Of a stretch of 64,000 nucleotides of DNA, positions 11,107 through 21,100 are shown piece by piece; the stretch's first letter is position 1, and the number at the start of each line of letters is the position of its first letter. The DNA lies in the NCBI GenBank assembly GCA_032622095.1, contig CP136069.1:166276394-166340393 (forward strand). The letters run 5' to 3'. Origin of the DNA: Siphonodentalium dalli. Lineage: Eukaryota > Mollusca > Scaphopoda > Gadilida > Siphonodentaliidae. A program made the translations under genes and the position numbers. A model generated the notes under the pieces. The model searched no databases. It was not told the DNA's origin and worked only from the letters and a program-made list of their open reading frames with translations.

Positions 11107-12080
11107 CAACTATGGAATAAAAGTTAAACTCCTACACTGGCTAAAATCCTTGGAGAGTTTTCATGGATGGAATAATATCAAAGTAAGATATAGTAGAGTA
11201 CTAGACTCCAGTGTCTCACAGGGATCAGTCCAATACCCCTAATATTTCTCTCTCACATTAATGATCTGCCTGCAAGAATCATATCTAAAGTGCATCTGTT
11301 TGCTGAGGATTGCCTCCAATACCGGGAAATAAACAAATTGATGGACCACATCAAACTGCAAGAAGATCTGCTCACCCTGGAAAACTGGGCATCGACATGG
11401 GACATGAAAATAAAATGAAATGCCATATATTGTCATCACAGAATAAAACTGACTTCAACTATACCCTGAATGGCGACATCCTAAGTGAGGTCCATAAACA
11501 CCCATACCTTGGCCTCACTCTAAGCAACAGCATGACTTGGGATGCCCACATATCAACAAAACATGCAGGAAAGCAAATAACACCCTAGGATTCCTGCGAA
11601 GAAACTAGAGACATTGTCCAGATAACCTCAAAAGAATCGGGTACATATCGCTTGTAAGTTCCAAATGCAAATATTATATGGGATCCATACCGCCAAGAGA
11701 ACATCACCAAGCTTGAATACAACAGAGAGCAGCCCGCTTCATAAAGAACAACTATAGAAGTATGGAAAAAGGCGATATGACTAGGATGGTTCAGAAACTC
11801 CAGCTATCACCTCTGGATAGGAGAAGGAAGATCAACAGATTGGTTTTCATGAATAAGGCAGTGGGTGGGTTGGTCCCGACTATCACCCCATACCAGTACT
11901 TCATACCATGCACAAAACTTAAAAGGAAAAATCAGAAGCTAAAGGAGTACATGTACGTTATAAGCCAAATACCAAGACACCTTGTCCGTAACCACGACCG
12001 GAGCTTGACTCTATCCTCACACAGTACTATCCAGGTCGAGAACTCCTATTTTGTCAGGAGTGTGTTAGAGAAGAACATAT
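11106..12080 (+). pseudogene. non-LTR retrotransposon reverse-transcriptase relic (CR1/jockey-like)
   Basis: Fragments in shifting plus-strand frames keep the order of the second half of a non-LTR reverse transcriptase: a VSQGS motif (about 11210), HINDLP (about 11255), LFAEDCLQYR in place of the catalytic FADD box (about 11300), a DLLTLENWASTWDM segment, HKHPYLGLTLSNSMTWDAHI (about 11490), then QQRAARFIKNNY and a basic C-terminal thumb region to about 12075. At least three frame changes, in-frame stops and the FADD to FAED change make it inactive. No endonuclease domain is present, as expected of a 5'-truncated LINE copy. The family is inferred from motif wording only. Confidence 0.75.
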
Positions 12081-12085
12081 AAGAG

Positions 12086-12400
12086 AAGTCGGTAGCCGAG
12101 AGGTAGCGTACTGGTCTCTCGTGCTAGCAACCTGGTCAGGGTATTCTGACAAAAATCAGAACATGGTCAGATACCAAGTTTGTCAGGCTAAAAAGTCTCA
12201 TTCGAGATCACTGAATAAAGATCTGAATGCAAAATGCCAACTTCCCCCCATTACAACATTTGTTGAGGTACATGTATGTTGTCGTGTGTGCAGTAATGTA
12301 TGCTGTCCGATCGGGCGTGGACATTAATGGTTGATCTGTGTACACACCTCGGTGTGTGCATGTTAAAGAACGCTACTGGAGTCACCACACGGTTATAAAG
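12086..12400 (+). repeat. SINE-like, tRNA-derived tract
   Basis: GGTAGCCGAGAGGTAGCG followed by an arm-like TCTCGTGCTAGCAACC resembles a tRNA A-box region. Some 240 bp on, CTCGGTGTGTGCATGTTAAA resembles the conserved core I associate with mollusc SINEs. The B-box is not clear, and no intact tRNA fold is claimed. Confidence 0.4.
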
Positions 12401-12554
12401 TTACTCAGCCATGGTAGCACCTGGACCAGTGCGTCTATAACCAGAATTGGTTCCTGCATTGAAATATCTACAGATACTAGTACAGATAAAAATAATGTTT
12501 TAAATGCACTGAACATATTAAGCATGTCGCCCGATGCCACAGATAGTTCAAAAT

Positions 12555-12995
12555 GGATGTGGTGTAATAGAACGAGAGAGTGGACTAACTGAGCTCGACG
12601 TTGCTTAACATCGACTGACCAAGACCTCTCGTGCAGAGAAGTCATTGGCCTTCTATATTTACAACGCGAATGCTACACTACTCCCTCATTCTTTTTGAGA
12701 TTCACTGAATCTCACCTGAGTCCTGTCCCAGAGTGGTTGCATCATGACGCAGACCCCGAGGAGCGGACGAGCCCCCAGTGTAATAGAACGAGAGAGACGA
12801 GTGTGGGAGTCGACCCGAAAGTTGGCAGCACCCAGAATCCCAAGCCAGTCACCCACCTAAGGACTAATCAAGCTCGACGTATCTTAACTTCGGTGATCAC
12901 ACAAAGTGTCTAATGACGGTGACCAAGACAAGAAATTTAGACCTCTCGTGCTGAGAACTCATCGGCCTTCTATATTGACAACATGACTGCTACAT
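12555..12995. repeat. direct duplication of a roughly 140-220 bp segment
   Basis: GTAATAGAACGAGAGAG at about 12562 and again at about 12779 is followed in both places by GAGCTCGACG/AAGCTCGACG, then GACCTCTCGTGC and GGCCTTCTATATT. This gives two tandem copies with insertions in the second. Function unknown. Confidence 0.6.
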
Positions 12996-13284
12996 TGGAA
13001 CTAAAGAAGAGGCCACTACAAGCATCTAAGGCTTTCTTCGAACGAAGGCCACACAGGTAAATCTATATGAGCAGCCAAAATCACATTTAATTCCATTCAT
13101 GCAAGAAATGGACAAACATACTGATAGTGATCGGTAAACGGTAAACTGTTTTTGATGTGAATTTTCCCCGATTTTGTTGTGTTGCATAAAACTTACCGTT
13201 TCGGGAGTACAGGTATAATCTAGAGCTGAATTCAGATAGGATAGCTAATTTCAGCCATTGTACTTTGTAGCTAAATTTTCACAT

Positions 13285-13483
13285 GATTTGCCAGACCTGC
13301 ATGGTGTCACCACAGTAGCTTGGAACTTGATCAATAACTGCCTTAATAAATTAATAATTTGGTCCAACCATACAACAAATAACTTGTATGGTTGAGCCAA
13401 ATAATTATTAATTAATTAATTAACGCAGTTATTGATCAAGTTCCAAGCTCCTATGGCGACACTGACTTCGCAGGTCTGGTTGA
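13285..13483. repeat. foldback element
   Basis: AGCTTGGAACTTGATCAATA at 13317 is mirrored at 13430-13449. The inner arms (GCCTTAATAAATTAATAATT, AACCATACAA) also pair, and the outer flank CCAGACCTGC pairs with GCAGGTCTGG at about 13470. Confidence 0.7.
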
Positions 13484-13547
13484 ACCATTGATCTATAATT
13501 TCTGGCACAGTGGTCACTATTGTAAGAGAGGAAGATTTGTACATGTT

Positions 13548-13859
13548 TACCCCGCTGGACAAAACAAGTGTCCACTGCCACCGCGGTGTACTTGCCGTTC
13601 GGCTGCGGTGTCACTTTGTGTAACCGCGGTTGAGCACCGCGGTCGAAAGGCAAGTACACCGCGGTCGAACGGCAAGTACACCGCGGTCGAACGGCAAGTA
13701 CACCACGGCCGAACGGCAAGTACACCGCGGCCGAACGGCAAGTACACCGCGGCCGAACTGCAGTCAGCCGGTGGAGCCGCGGTGTAGTTGCAGTTCGGCC
13801 GCGGTGGCAACGCAAACCGCACCGCGGTTAAGTGGACACTTGTTTTGCCCAGCGGGGTA
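13548..13859. mobile_element. GC-rich foldback element carrying a minisatellite
   Basis: Termini TACCCCGCTGGACAAAACAA and TTGTTTTGCCCAGCGGGGTA are inverted copies (27 of 28 bases match over the full length). Both are followed by GTGTCCAC and CCGCGG-bearing sequence. The interior is an island of high GC and CpG in AT-rich surroundings. It has no coding capacity: open frames appear on both strands because the unit lacks stops. Confidence 0.75.
13649..13758. repeat. 22-bp minisatellite, five copies, each with CCGCGG or a variant
   Basis: Five head-to-tail 22-bp units, each GGCAAGTACACC followed by GCGGTCGAAC or a near variant (ACGGCCGAAC, GCGGCCGAAC). Further inverted partial units lie on both sides. 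Confidence 0.9.
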
Positions 13860-14500
13860 TATTGACTATTCTCAGTAAACAATTATTCAATGTCTTTCAA
13901 AAGAAATTGGAATTAATTCTTTTTTAAATATTGGTTGGACCATAATTATAGAACAATTTAGAATGACTGCCCTTATCCCAGATCCATGTTGACTGTAAAA
14001 GACCGATCAGTCCTGCTGAATTCACTCTGGGGCTCAACGATTCCTGCAGTTTTGGATCTAACACGATTTCTGTTCCGACTCTAACACGTCATACCAATAT
14101 TTTAATGGCGATTTTATACGAAATCCCCTGTGAGTTTGGAGAAAATGGTGAATATTACAGTTATTTTCTCCTATTGGCTACAGGCTACGTTATTTTTTTG
14201 TGCAATCTGTTTGACCAAGCCCGGGAACATTAGTTTGACATCCAACAAACATCGATGTGAGTATTGTGCTCAACTGATGCCTTGATCAGTAAAGAAATCG
14301 CAAAAAAAAAAGAAGATCAAAACCGCAACTCCGGATAATGTTTTGAGTGAAAATAAAACTTCCAAGGCACACAATCGAGTCAACAATGATCTATGACTTT
14401 ACAAGAAATCATTTGCCGAAAGTAACTGATCTGCCATTAAGAGAAGAAGAAATAAAGAAGCATGAGTGGTCAATGCATTCATATTTTATGCGTCGTTTAC

Positions 14501-15534
14501 TAGGGTTGAAACGATTAATCGACTAGCTGTAGTCGACGCTGAAATGTCAGAACGTCGACTCTGAATTTTGCCGTTGACTAGTCGGAACATAGTGTATTAG
14601 TTACAAGTATAACGTTTTCAAGATCGATTCCGGCATAAACGGTGTTAACTGCGCATAAGTTACGGTAAGTTATATTGTACAATCGCAAACGCTAGCAGAA
14701 TTCAAAACTCTATTGGACAATCACTTCCGCCCAATATGGTACGAATATGATACAGAAGGGATGGATTGCCATGCAGTAAAATAACTTTTGATACAATCTG
14801 GAACTAAGAGTCATTCGACTCGTTCTGTGTATCTTGATGTTATGTTATAACGTTTGGTGGCACCCGGAATTTACATTGTTACTAGTATAGACACACACGG
14901 TGACCCGACTATTAATTTAAAGAATGAAATTGACAACACAATGTCTCATTCGTTGTTTGAGGTCAACATCACTGGGACATGATGGCAATGATTGACGCGG
15001 CTTTATCATTTGTCGGAGACTGCTTTGATCTACACACTGTATATATTTCAATTGATCTCGCACCGTCGGGTTATGATGCGACGATGTGTGAAGGTCACAT
15101 TAGGTGACGTCATTGGTGCTACCGTATATAAATGATCGTGTTTCTAGTAAACATCTTGATATTTATCCAACACACTGAATGTAATTATATAATTAGACAT
15201 TTCACATGTGGTGGATAATGATTAGAAACTTTCTAATCGTTATCCACCACATGCCTAATAACTCTAATTATATAATTACATTCAGTGTGTTGGATAAATA
15301 TCAAGATGTTTACTGTATTATTTCCCAAATAAATTGGTGTCTATGCAGGGAAATGCGCTACGCAATAGACCGTCATTGACTCATTGCATCAGTATCAGTG
15401 TACGCCATGTACAATGAATTTTCCGTACCATGTTATGTTTGAAAGTTTTGATATCGGGTACCGACTAGTCGACGCAACGCGACTTTTGGGCCTCGACTAG
15501 TCGACTTTGAAATTCACTAGTCGTTTCAACACTA
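14501..15534. mobile_element. non-autonomous hAT-like element, TCGACTAG family
   Basis: It begins TAGGGTTGAAACGATTAATC and ends ...CTAGTCGTTTCAACACTA. Target duplication TCGTTTAC is exact on both sides (14493-14500, 15535-15542). Subterminal regions repeat CGACTAG / CTAGTCGAC. The matching place in the other arm of the surrounding inverted repeat (about 16908-16920, GTAAACGATGCG in reverse) is uninterrupted, so the empty site is visible. No transposase. Confidence 0.85.
15146..15314. repeat. 169-bp internal palindrome in the hAT element
   Basis: AGTAAACATCTTGATATTTA at the left pairs with TAAATATCAAGATGTTTACT at the right. Pairing continues inward through GTAATTATATAATTA and GTGGTGGATAA to a centre near TTAGAAACTTTCTAA. 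Confidence 0.85.
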
Positions 15535-15812
15535 TCGTTTACTGTGTCTTCTATTGTGTCGATATGGCAAAAAGCATGTGGCTTTCCATATGTTCCATCC
15601 AGCGAAATTCAATTACAATCATACTCATAAACACATAGACGGAGCCTGTTTTGAGAAGCCAATCAGAATGTTTGTTTCATTTTATCTTAGGATAAGCTTG
15701 AAGATGGCGGAGCGAAGCTGACACAACATTTTTTGCCGATTGAAAAGTCAATCTACAACTATTTTCTCTTACTAGTACAAATTTTAATGAAAACATATGG
15801 ATAAATCCTTAA

Positions 15813-16231
15813 GAATCCTTAGAAGTTTGAGATTGAGAGAGGAGTATTGGAAGAGAGGTACAGAGCGATTTTATATGCGGGTGAGGATGAAGAGGTGAGG
15901 ATGAGGCTACAAGTGCTTACGGGGAATGACACTGAGATGGAGACAGTAGAGAGGAACCAGATGGTAGAGGCTTTCCAATCATACATCATATCTTCCAAAC
16001 GTTTTGACGGATCTAATGAAAGTTCCAATAGCAGTACGATTGTGGCAAACTAAATAATTAATAACGCCCAACGCATGCGTACAAGTGAAATTAAAATGTA
16101 CAAGGGTATCACAGCACATTGCGTTAAGAACAAAAGTTCAAACGAGAAAGCACAAGCGAAGATAGCACAACGAATCCAGTAATGGAATGACTTTAGAGTC
16201 AAAGGAGTCAGAAGAAGAAGAAGAACAACAA
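15813..16231 (+). other. arm-specific insert with a 68-codon open frame
   Basis: This segment interrupts the left arm between GGATAAATCCTTAA and GCAAATGTCACGTAAAAG, which are adjacent in the right arm. Plus-strand frame 15847-16053 reads MEERYRAILYAGEDEEVRMR ... to a TAA and has an acidic, protein-like composition, then runs of AGAAGAAGAA. I do not recognise it. It may be a captured exon or retrocopy fragment, or the right arm may have lost it. Confidence 0.3.
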
Positions 16232-17280
16232 GCAAATGTCACGTAAAAGATATCAAGACTGTTGTGAGTAGATCAGCACAAGTTATTTTTGTGAATCTAA
16301 ATATTAGGTTGGTCCAGTACAAGTAAATTCGCAATTCGATAATTTGATGCATGTGATGAATGGACTTAATTCACATTAAAAATTTAGCTTGACTTAGCTA
16401 CGTGAGCTCAAATGAGCTATTTAGCTCACTTGGCACCCCGTGTCCAACCTGATAGCTCACGTAGCTAAATTTTTAATGTGATTTAAGTCTGTTTCCTCAG
16501 TTCAACGCGTGCATCAAATTATTGCACTGCAAATTTTCTAATACTTCTACTGGTCCTGGATCAACCTAATATTGAGCGTCACAAAAATAACTTGGGCTCA
16601 TCTACTCACAACAGACGTGATATCTTTTACGTGACATTTGCTTAAGGATTTATCCATGTTTTCATTAAAATTCGTAGGATAAAATAGTTTTAAATTGACT
16701 TTTCAGTCGGTAAATCGTGCTGTGTCAGATTCGCTCATGCTATCTCTTGTTTATTCTAAGATAAAATGAAACAAACGATCTGATTGGCTGCTCAAAACAG
16801 GCTCCGTCTATGTGTTTATGAGCATGTTTTTAATTGAATTTCACTGGTTGGAAGACCTGTATGGAAAGCCACGCGCTTTTACCATATCGACACAAAAGAG
16901 GACAAAGTAAACGATGCGTAAAACATGAATGTATTAACCACTCGCGCTTCCGTATTTCTTCTTCTCTTAATGGCAGATCAGTATACATTCGGCAAACAAT
17001 TTCTCGTAAATGGATGCCAGCGGTTTATCCAGTGGGACAAGACGTTGTAACATTGTGTCCTTAACCTTCAGAAATATATTCCAGGTAAATTCATATGCAG
17101 AAGCGGCAGTTTTATGCACACAATTAGTAAGTTCGATAAGAAGTTTAATCATTTTCCTAAAAGTGTTAATCAAATCGCCTTTGACAAGTTTGAGTTTGAT
17201 CGCACCGCTGCTGTTTTAATTAGTTGTAACTTGTACCGAAGGTGTTTCTGTGAAGCTTGACGTGGGGTCTAACTAATGAA

Positions 17281-17440
17281 AATAAATTCGCATGTCGATA
17301 ATTTGATGCATGTGTTGAACTGAGGAAATGGACTTACATGTAAATCACATACAAAATTTACCTCGATTTAGCTACGTGAGCTTAAAGTTAAATGAGATAT
17401 TTAGCTCATTTTTGGCACCTGCGTCCGACCTGATAAAGTT
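17281..17440. repeat. third copy of the foldback core
   Basis: AAATTCGCATGTCGATAATT ... TTTAGCTACGTGAGCTTAAA ... GGCACCTGCGTCCGACCTGA repeats 16325-16460 in direct orientation. A further scrap (GATCAAGCTACATTTTTAAT) lies at 18497-18530, inside ASF1 intron 1. Confidence 0.75.
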
Positions 17441-17916
17441 CTTTTTCTCTGCAAAAAAGCTGCACAAACGTTTTAAAAATTGAAATAGAGTCGGAATCTG
17501 TTCAAAAATAGCCGGAGTAAAAAAATCGGTTAGATCCAAAACTGCAGGAATCGTTGAGCCACAGTGGAAGTCAAGACAGTGAATTTGAAGTCTCAAAAAT
17601 TGTGAAAATAATCACTAAAATATCAACAACAACGAAACTAATCAACATTGGAGGTTACTGCAGTGACGAAAGGATAAATATACTGAATGCACCTGAATGA
17701 GTATGTCATTTTCGTATCAAATTTCCGAACTAGCATATGCTCCTAGTCCTAATGTACAAATGCCAGGTCGATTTTTTATCTGACATTTCAAGTTTACGCA
17801 ACCATTTTCTCAACCCGGAAGTAATGAGCGATGTAAACACAAAATTAAGTCCAAATGCGCATGACAACAAATTTAGCCAATTGTTGGACGTTTAATAAAA
17901 ACAAATCTTTACTTGG

Positions 17917-17970
17917 CCAATCACGCCAATCGAAACAAACTGATTTGATGATAGGAAATTAATTCCCGCC
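17917..17970 (+). promoter_or_regulatory. putative ASF1 promoter: two CCAAT boxes and an E2F-like site
   Basis: CCAAT at 17917-17921 and 17926-17930, then TTCCCGCC at 17963-17970, 60-113 bases before the ATG. TTCCCGCC fits an E2F site, and ASF1 genes are S-phase/E2F-regulated in other animals. No TATA box is evident. Functional use is inference. Confidence 0.35.
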
Positions 17971-18029
17971 ACGACTTTTTGAAACAAGAAGATTTTTAGT
18001 CCATGTGAATTCCATCTTTTTCTTGAAAA

Positions 18030-18138
18030 ATGGCAAAAGTTCATGTTAATAATGTTGTTGTTCTCGACAACCCTTCGCCATTTTTCAACCCCTTTCAGTT
18101 CGAAATAACTTTTGAATGTTTGGAAGACTTGCCAGATG
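18030..18138 (+). CDS. ASF1: ASF1 exon 1 (coding)
   Basis: Starts at ATG 18030, preceded by CTTGAAAA. Encodes residues 1-36 plus the first base of codon 37. Donor GATG|GTAATT at 18139; the split Asp codon is completed by exon 2. Confidence 0.95.
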
Positions 18139-21100
18139 GTAATTTTACTTTGTTTATTGAATTTGTGGGAAATTGTCCCGAGTTCGCGGTGGTGAGTCGT
18201 GAACGTAACGAGTTTTGATTGTGCAATCCAATTTACAACATAGTGTGTGCACTGAGTATTTTCTCATTTGAAAAGAAATTGATATAATTTTTTGTTGATA
18301 TGTCTTCTGTTTTTTTCCGTCTGCATTGTTACTGTTATGTCAGGCACATATCATAAACAGTTGAAACGGGCTACACATACTGACATGCAGTCACATAGCC
18401 TACACTACTGACTACAGTACAAATTACAATCATGTTTTAATACTATTATCATGTAGGCCTACGTAGCTCGTTTTGTCTAACAGTCTATCATAGCCTGATC
18501 AAGCTACATTTTTAATGTGATTTACACGTCTCGATCGATTTGTCATACCACCACAGTCCCTAGGATTAGTAGGAATCACTGTTAGTTGAATAAAATATTA
18601 TTTAATAATATTAAATCAATATTTTATATTTAGTTATTATAGTTATATAAAGTACAGTTTGGAAAGTAAAAAGTTTGTATACTGCATTTTCATTGGCAGA
18701 TGATTTGCCAGAAATTACAGAGTACAAATTTTTATGCCACACAAACATTCGCGAATTCTGAGTTTATATCATAATATTCCGTATTTTTTTCGTGAAATGA
18801 TGGTGTATTCAGATTGTTAGTATCTTTACCCACTTACGAGAAAATAGCTGTTAGTTACTCGAATATTCCTTCAGGTGCAAACTCGGTGGAATTCTTTACG
18901 ATTTTTGAAAAATATATCCATTCGAATGGATATATAAATACCATTTTACTTATTCGCACCCGGTGATAATCCGAATAAAAGGGATTACGGGTGTGAGTAA
19001 ACAGACGTCGGGTGTGGTAAAACTGGCTCTGCTGTACACTACTAAGTGCACATTTTAACTCATTCTCATTAGGCCAAAGCGAAAAATAGGCATGTTTCCA
19101 CTCCCCCGCCCGCCCCACCTCAAAACCCCCCGACGAAACTCACTTTATTTATTTTCCAAATCCCGAAAAATAAAATACGATGTATTTACTATTTCCACGT
19201 GAATTAATACTACACTATTTATATTGTTATATATAGACCTCTCACATAAACAAGCATACTAAAATTGTCTCCTTATTTGGTTATTAAATCGACCCACTGA
19301 CAATAAAATTCCGTGTTGTGACCGATATAGCAACAGATTGTAAACAAAAACAAACGCGCACATGGTTTTCAGACACACTGTAAAATGAAGCTCCATGGCG
19401 GCATTAGGGTGATGAGTTTATGACCGCATTATTAATGTACGTCAACTAACGACATGCCCAAATATACCGGCAAAATAATGCTACACAATATATACGCGAA
19501 CGCAATCGCAAAGAATACATCTGTCCCAAAACTTCCAACGGTGTCTGAAAAGAACGGACTGTAACAACCGGATGATATAGGCCTACGGTAATTTACCGAA
19601 TGGAAGCCGGAGTGTATATTTACCGGAAGATCTAAAACATTTTGCCAACATTCGGGAAATAGTGTCAACATGTCGTCCCAAACAAGTGCCAGCAGCGTGT
19701 TGGCACTTAAGTTTTTTAAATGCATACACATGGCGCAAGGCAGAAACAAAATGACAAAGGTTCCCCACTGCAACACCTTTTTTCAAGTCTATGAAAAGAA
19801 TCACCCCAAAGGCCTTGACGCCCAAGTATGTGGAAAGTTATTCTACATGTACACTGTTGTAAATATTGAAACTAGTTGTTTTATTGAATATTAATGAACA
19901 TATGTACAATTTGCACATGTAGATTAAATACAAGGCACTGAAATTCAGTACATACATTGTTAGCCTTCACAATAAGTTCATAAATGACATAATTATTAGA
20001 AAGATAGCACAAATATGATATTTGAATTTCCCCGCGAAAAAATAAAGTGAAAACAAAAAATAAACTGAAAAACCACCCCCCCCCCCCCACCCCCCCCCCC
20101 CCCCCCCCCCCCGCCCCTGTTTTTTTTATGGATGGGAGTGGAAACACACCTATTTTTCGCTTTGGCCTTACTAGAGAAATGTAGAAATGACCATCTCAAA
20201 CTAATATATCTATATATTTTCAAGTAGGGCCCTAGGGGTGGTTGATACCTTGAGATGTGAAAGTTTTATATTCCAAGCTCCCGGTTAGCTCCGCATCCCA
20301 AGAGGGGAAATGGGAGATAACTTGTGCTGCAAATTTTAAATAAGTAATTGTAATAAGGAACTGAATAGAGACACTTCCTGAAGTTGCTGTGCGTCATAAA
20401 AATGATTTTCAACAATTCCATAAATGTGAATTTATGCTGATATTTGGATGGAAAATCACGATTTATGTACAACTCAGACCAGGTAGAGTTTATATGACCC
20501 AACGAGCGCATTAAGAACAATTAACTTAATTGTCACATGTCAATTGTGGGGAGATAAATGCATTTGTTTCTAACGAAAAATCCAATTGTTCGTTTTAGTG
20601 ATATATCACTGTGAGTGGTATTAGCTAATGAGAGAATTGTTTACATAATAACAAAATCTGAAGTTGCCCAACTGTAAGTTCTTCTAAATAGTAGAGGTAC
20701 TATATTCATTGATTTATTGTACTTTAAATCAAGTTCAATGTTACATGGACAGTGATTCCTACGACTGTGATACCACGAAAAGCGCAAATAGAATTGACTT
20801 CTATTAATTGTGTACCACTATTGGCACTATCCCGTCAGCAAAGAAACAATATAAAACCCAACCACTCAGTCACTCACCAAAATAATGTAGCTCAATAGAC
20901 AAAATGAGCATCGATCTACATAGCCCGTTTAGGTCTTTTGGACGTGTGCCCGACCTGATTGTCGCATGGTTTATTAGGCACTCAGTAGTACATCGGTATG
21001 GTAGTCATACACTATATAGGGAATTAGGGACATTACCTCCTCCAAGATGTCGCCCTAAACTAACTTCCGGAATTCTAAAAACTGACTCCACTAGTCCTGG

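Larger units (their letters stand above)
14015..17585. repeat. 3.5-kb imperfect inverted repeat (foldback locus)
   Basis: Left-arm blocks read in reverse on the right: 14031-14060 (GGCTCAACGATTCCTGCAGT) with 17530-17560; 14394-14500 with 16908-17010; 15543-15812 with 16640-16905; 16232-16320 with 16555-16650. The centre is a smaller palindrome around 16330-16530 (TTTAGCTACGTGAGCT). Arms differ at many sites and by indels: the left arm carries a 1,034-bp hAT insertion and a 420-bp segment absent from the right. It ends about 450 bp upstream of the ASF1 start codon. Confidence 0.8.

Noticed and set aside
12086-12160. Possible tRNA gene
   Set aside because: A tRNA-like A-box region only; no B-box, anticodon stem or 3' end can be folded, so it is better read as a SINE head.
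13429-13882. Long open frames on both strands through the GC-rich minisatellite
   Set aside because: A 22-bp unit free of stop codons gives open frames in several registers; the products are low-complexity repeats, not proteins.
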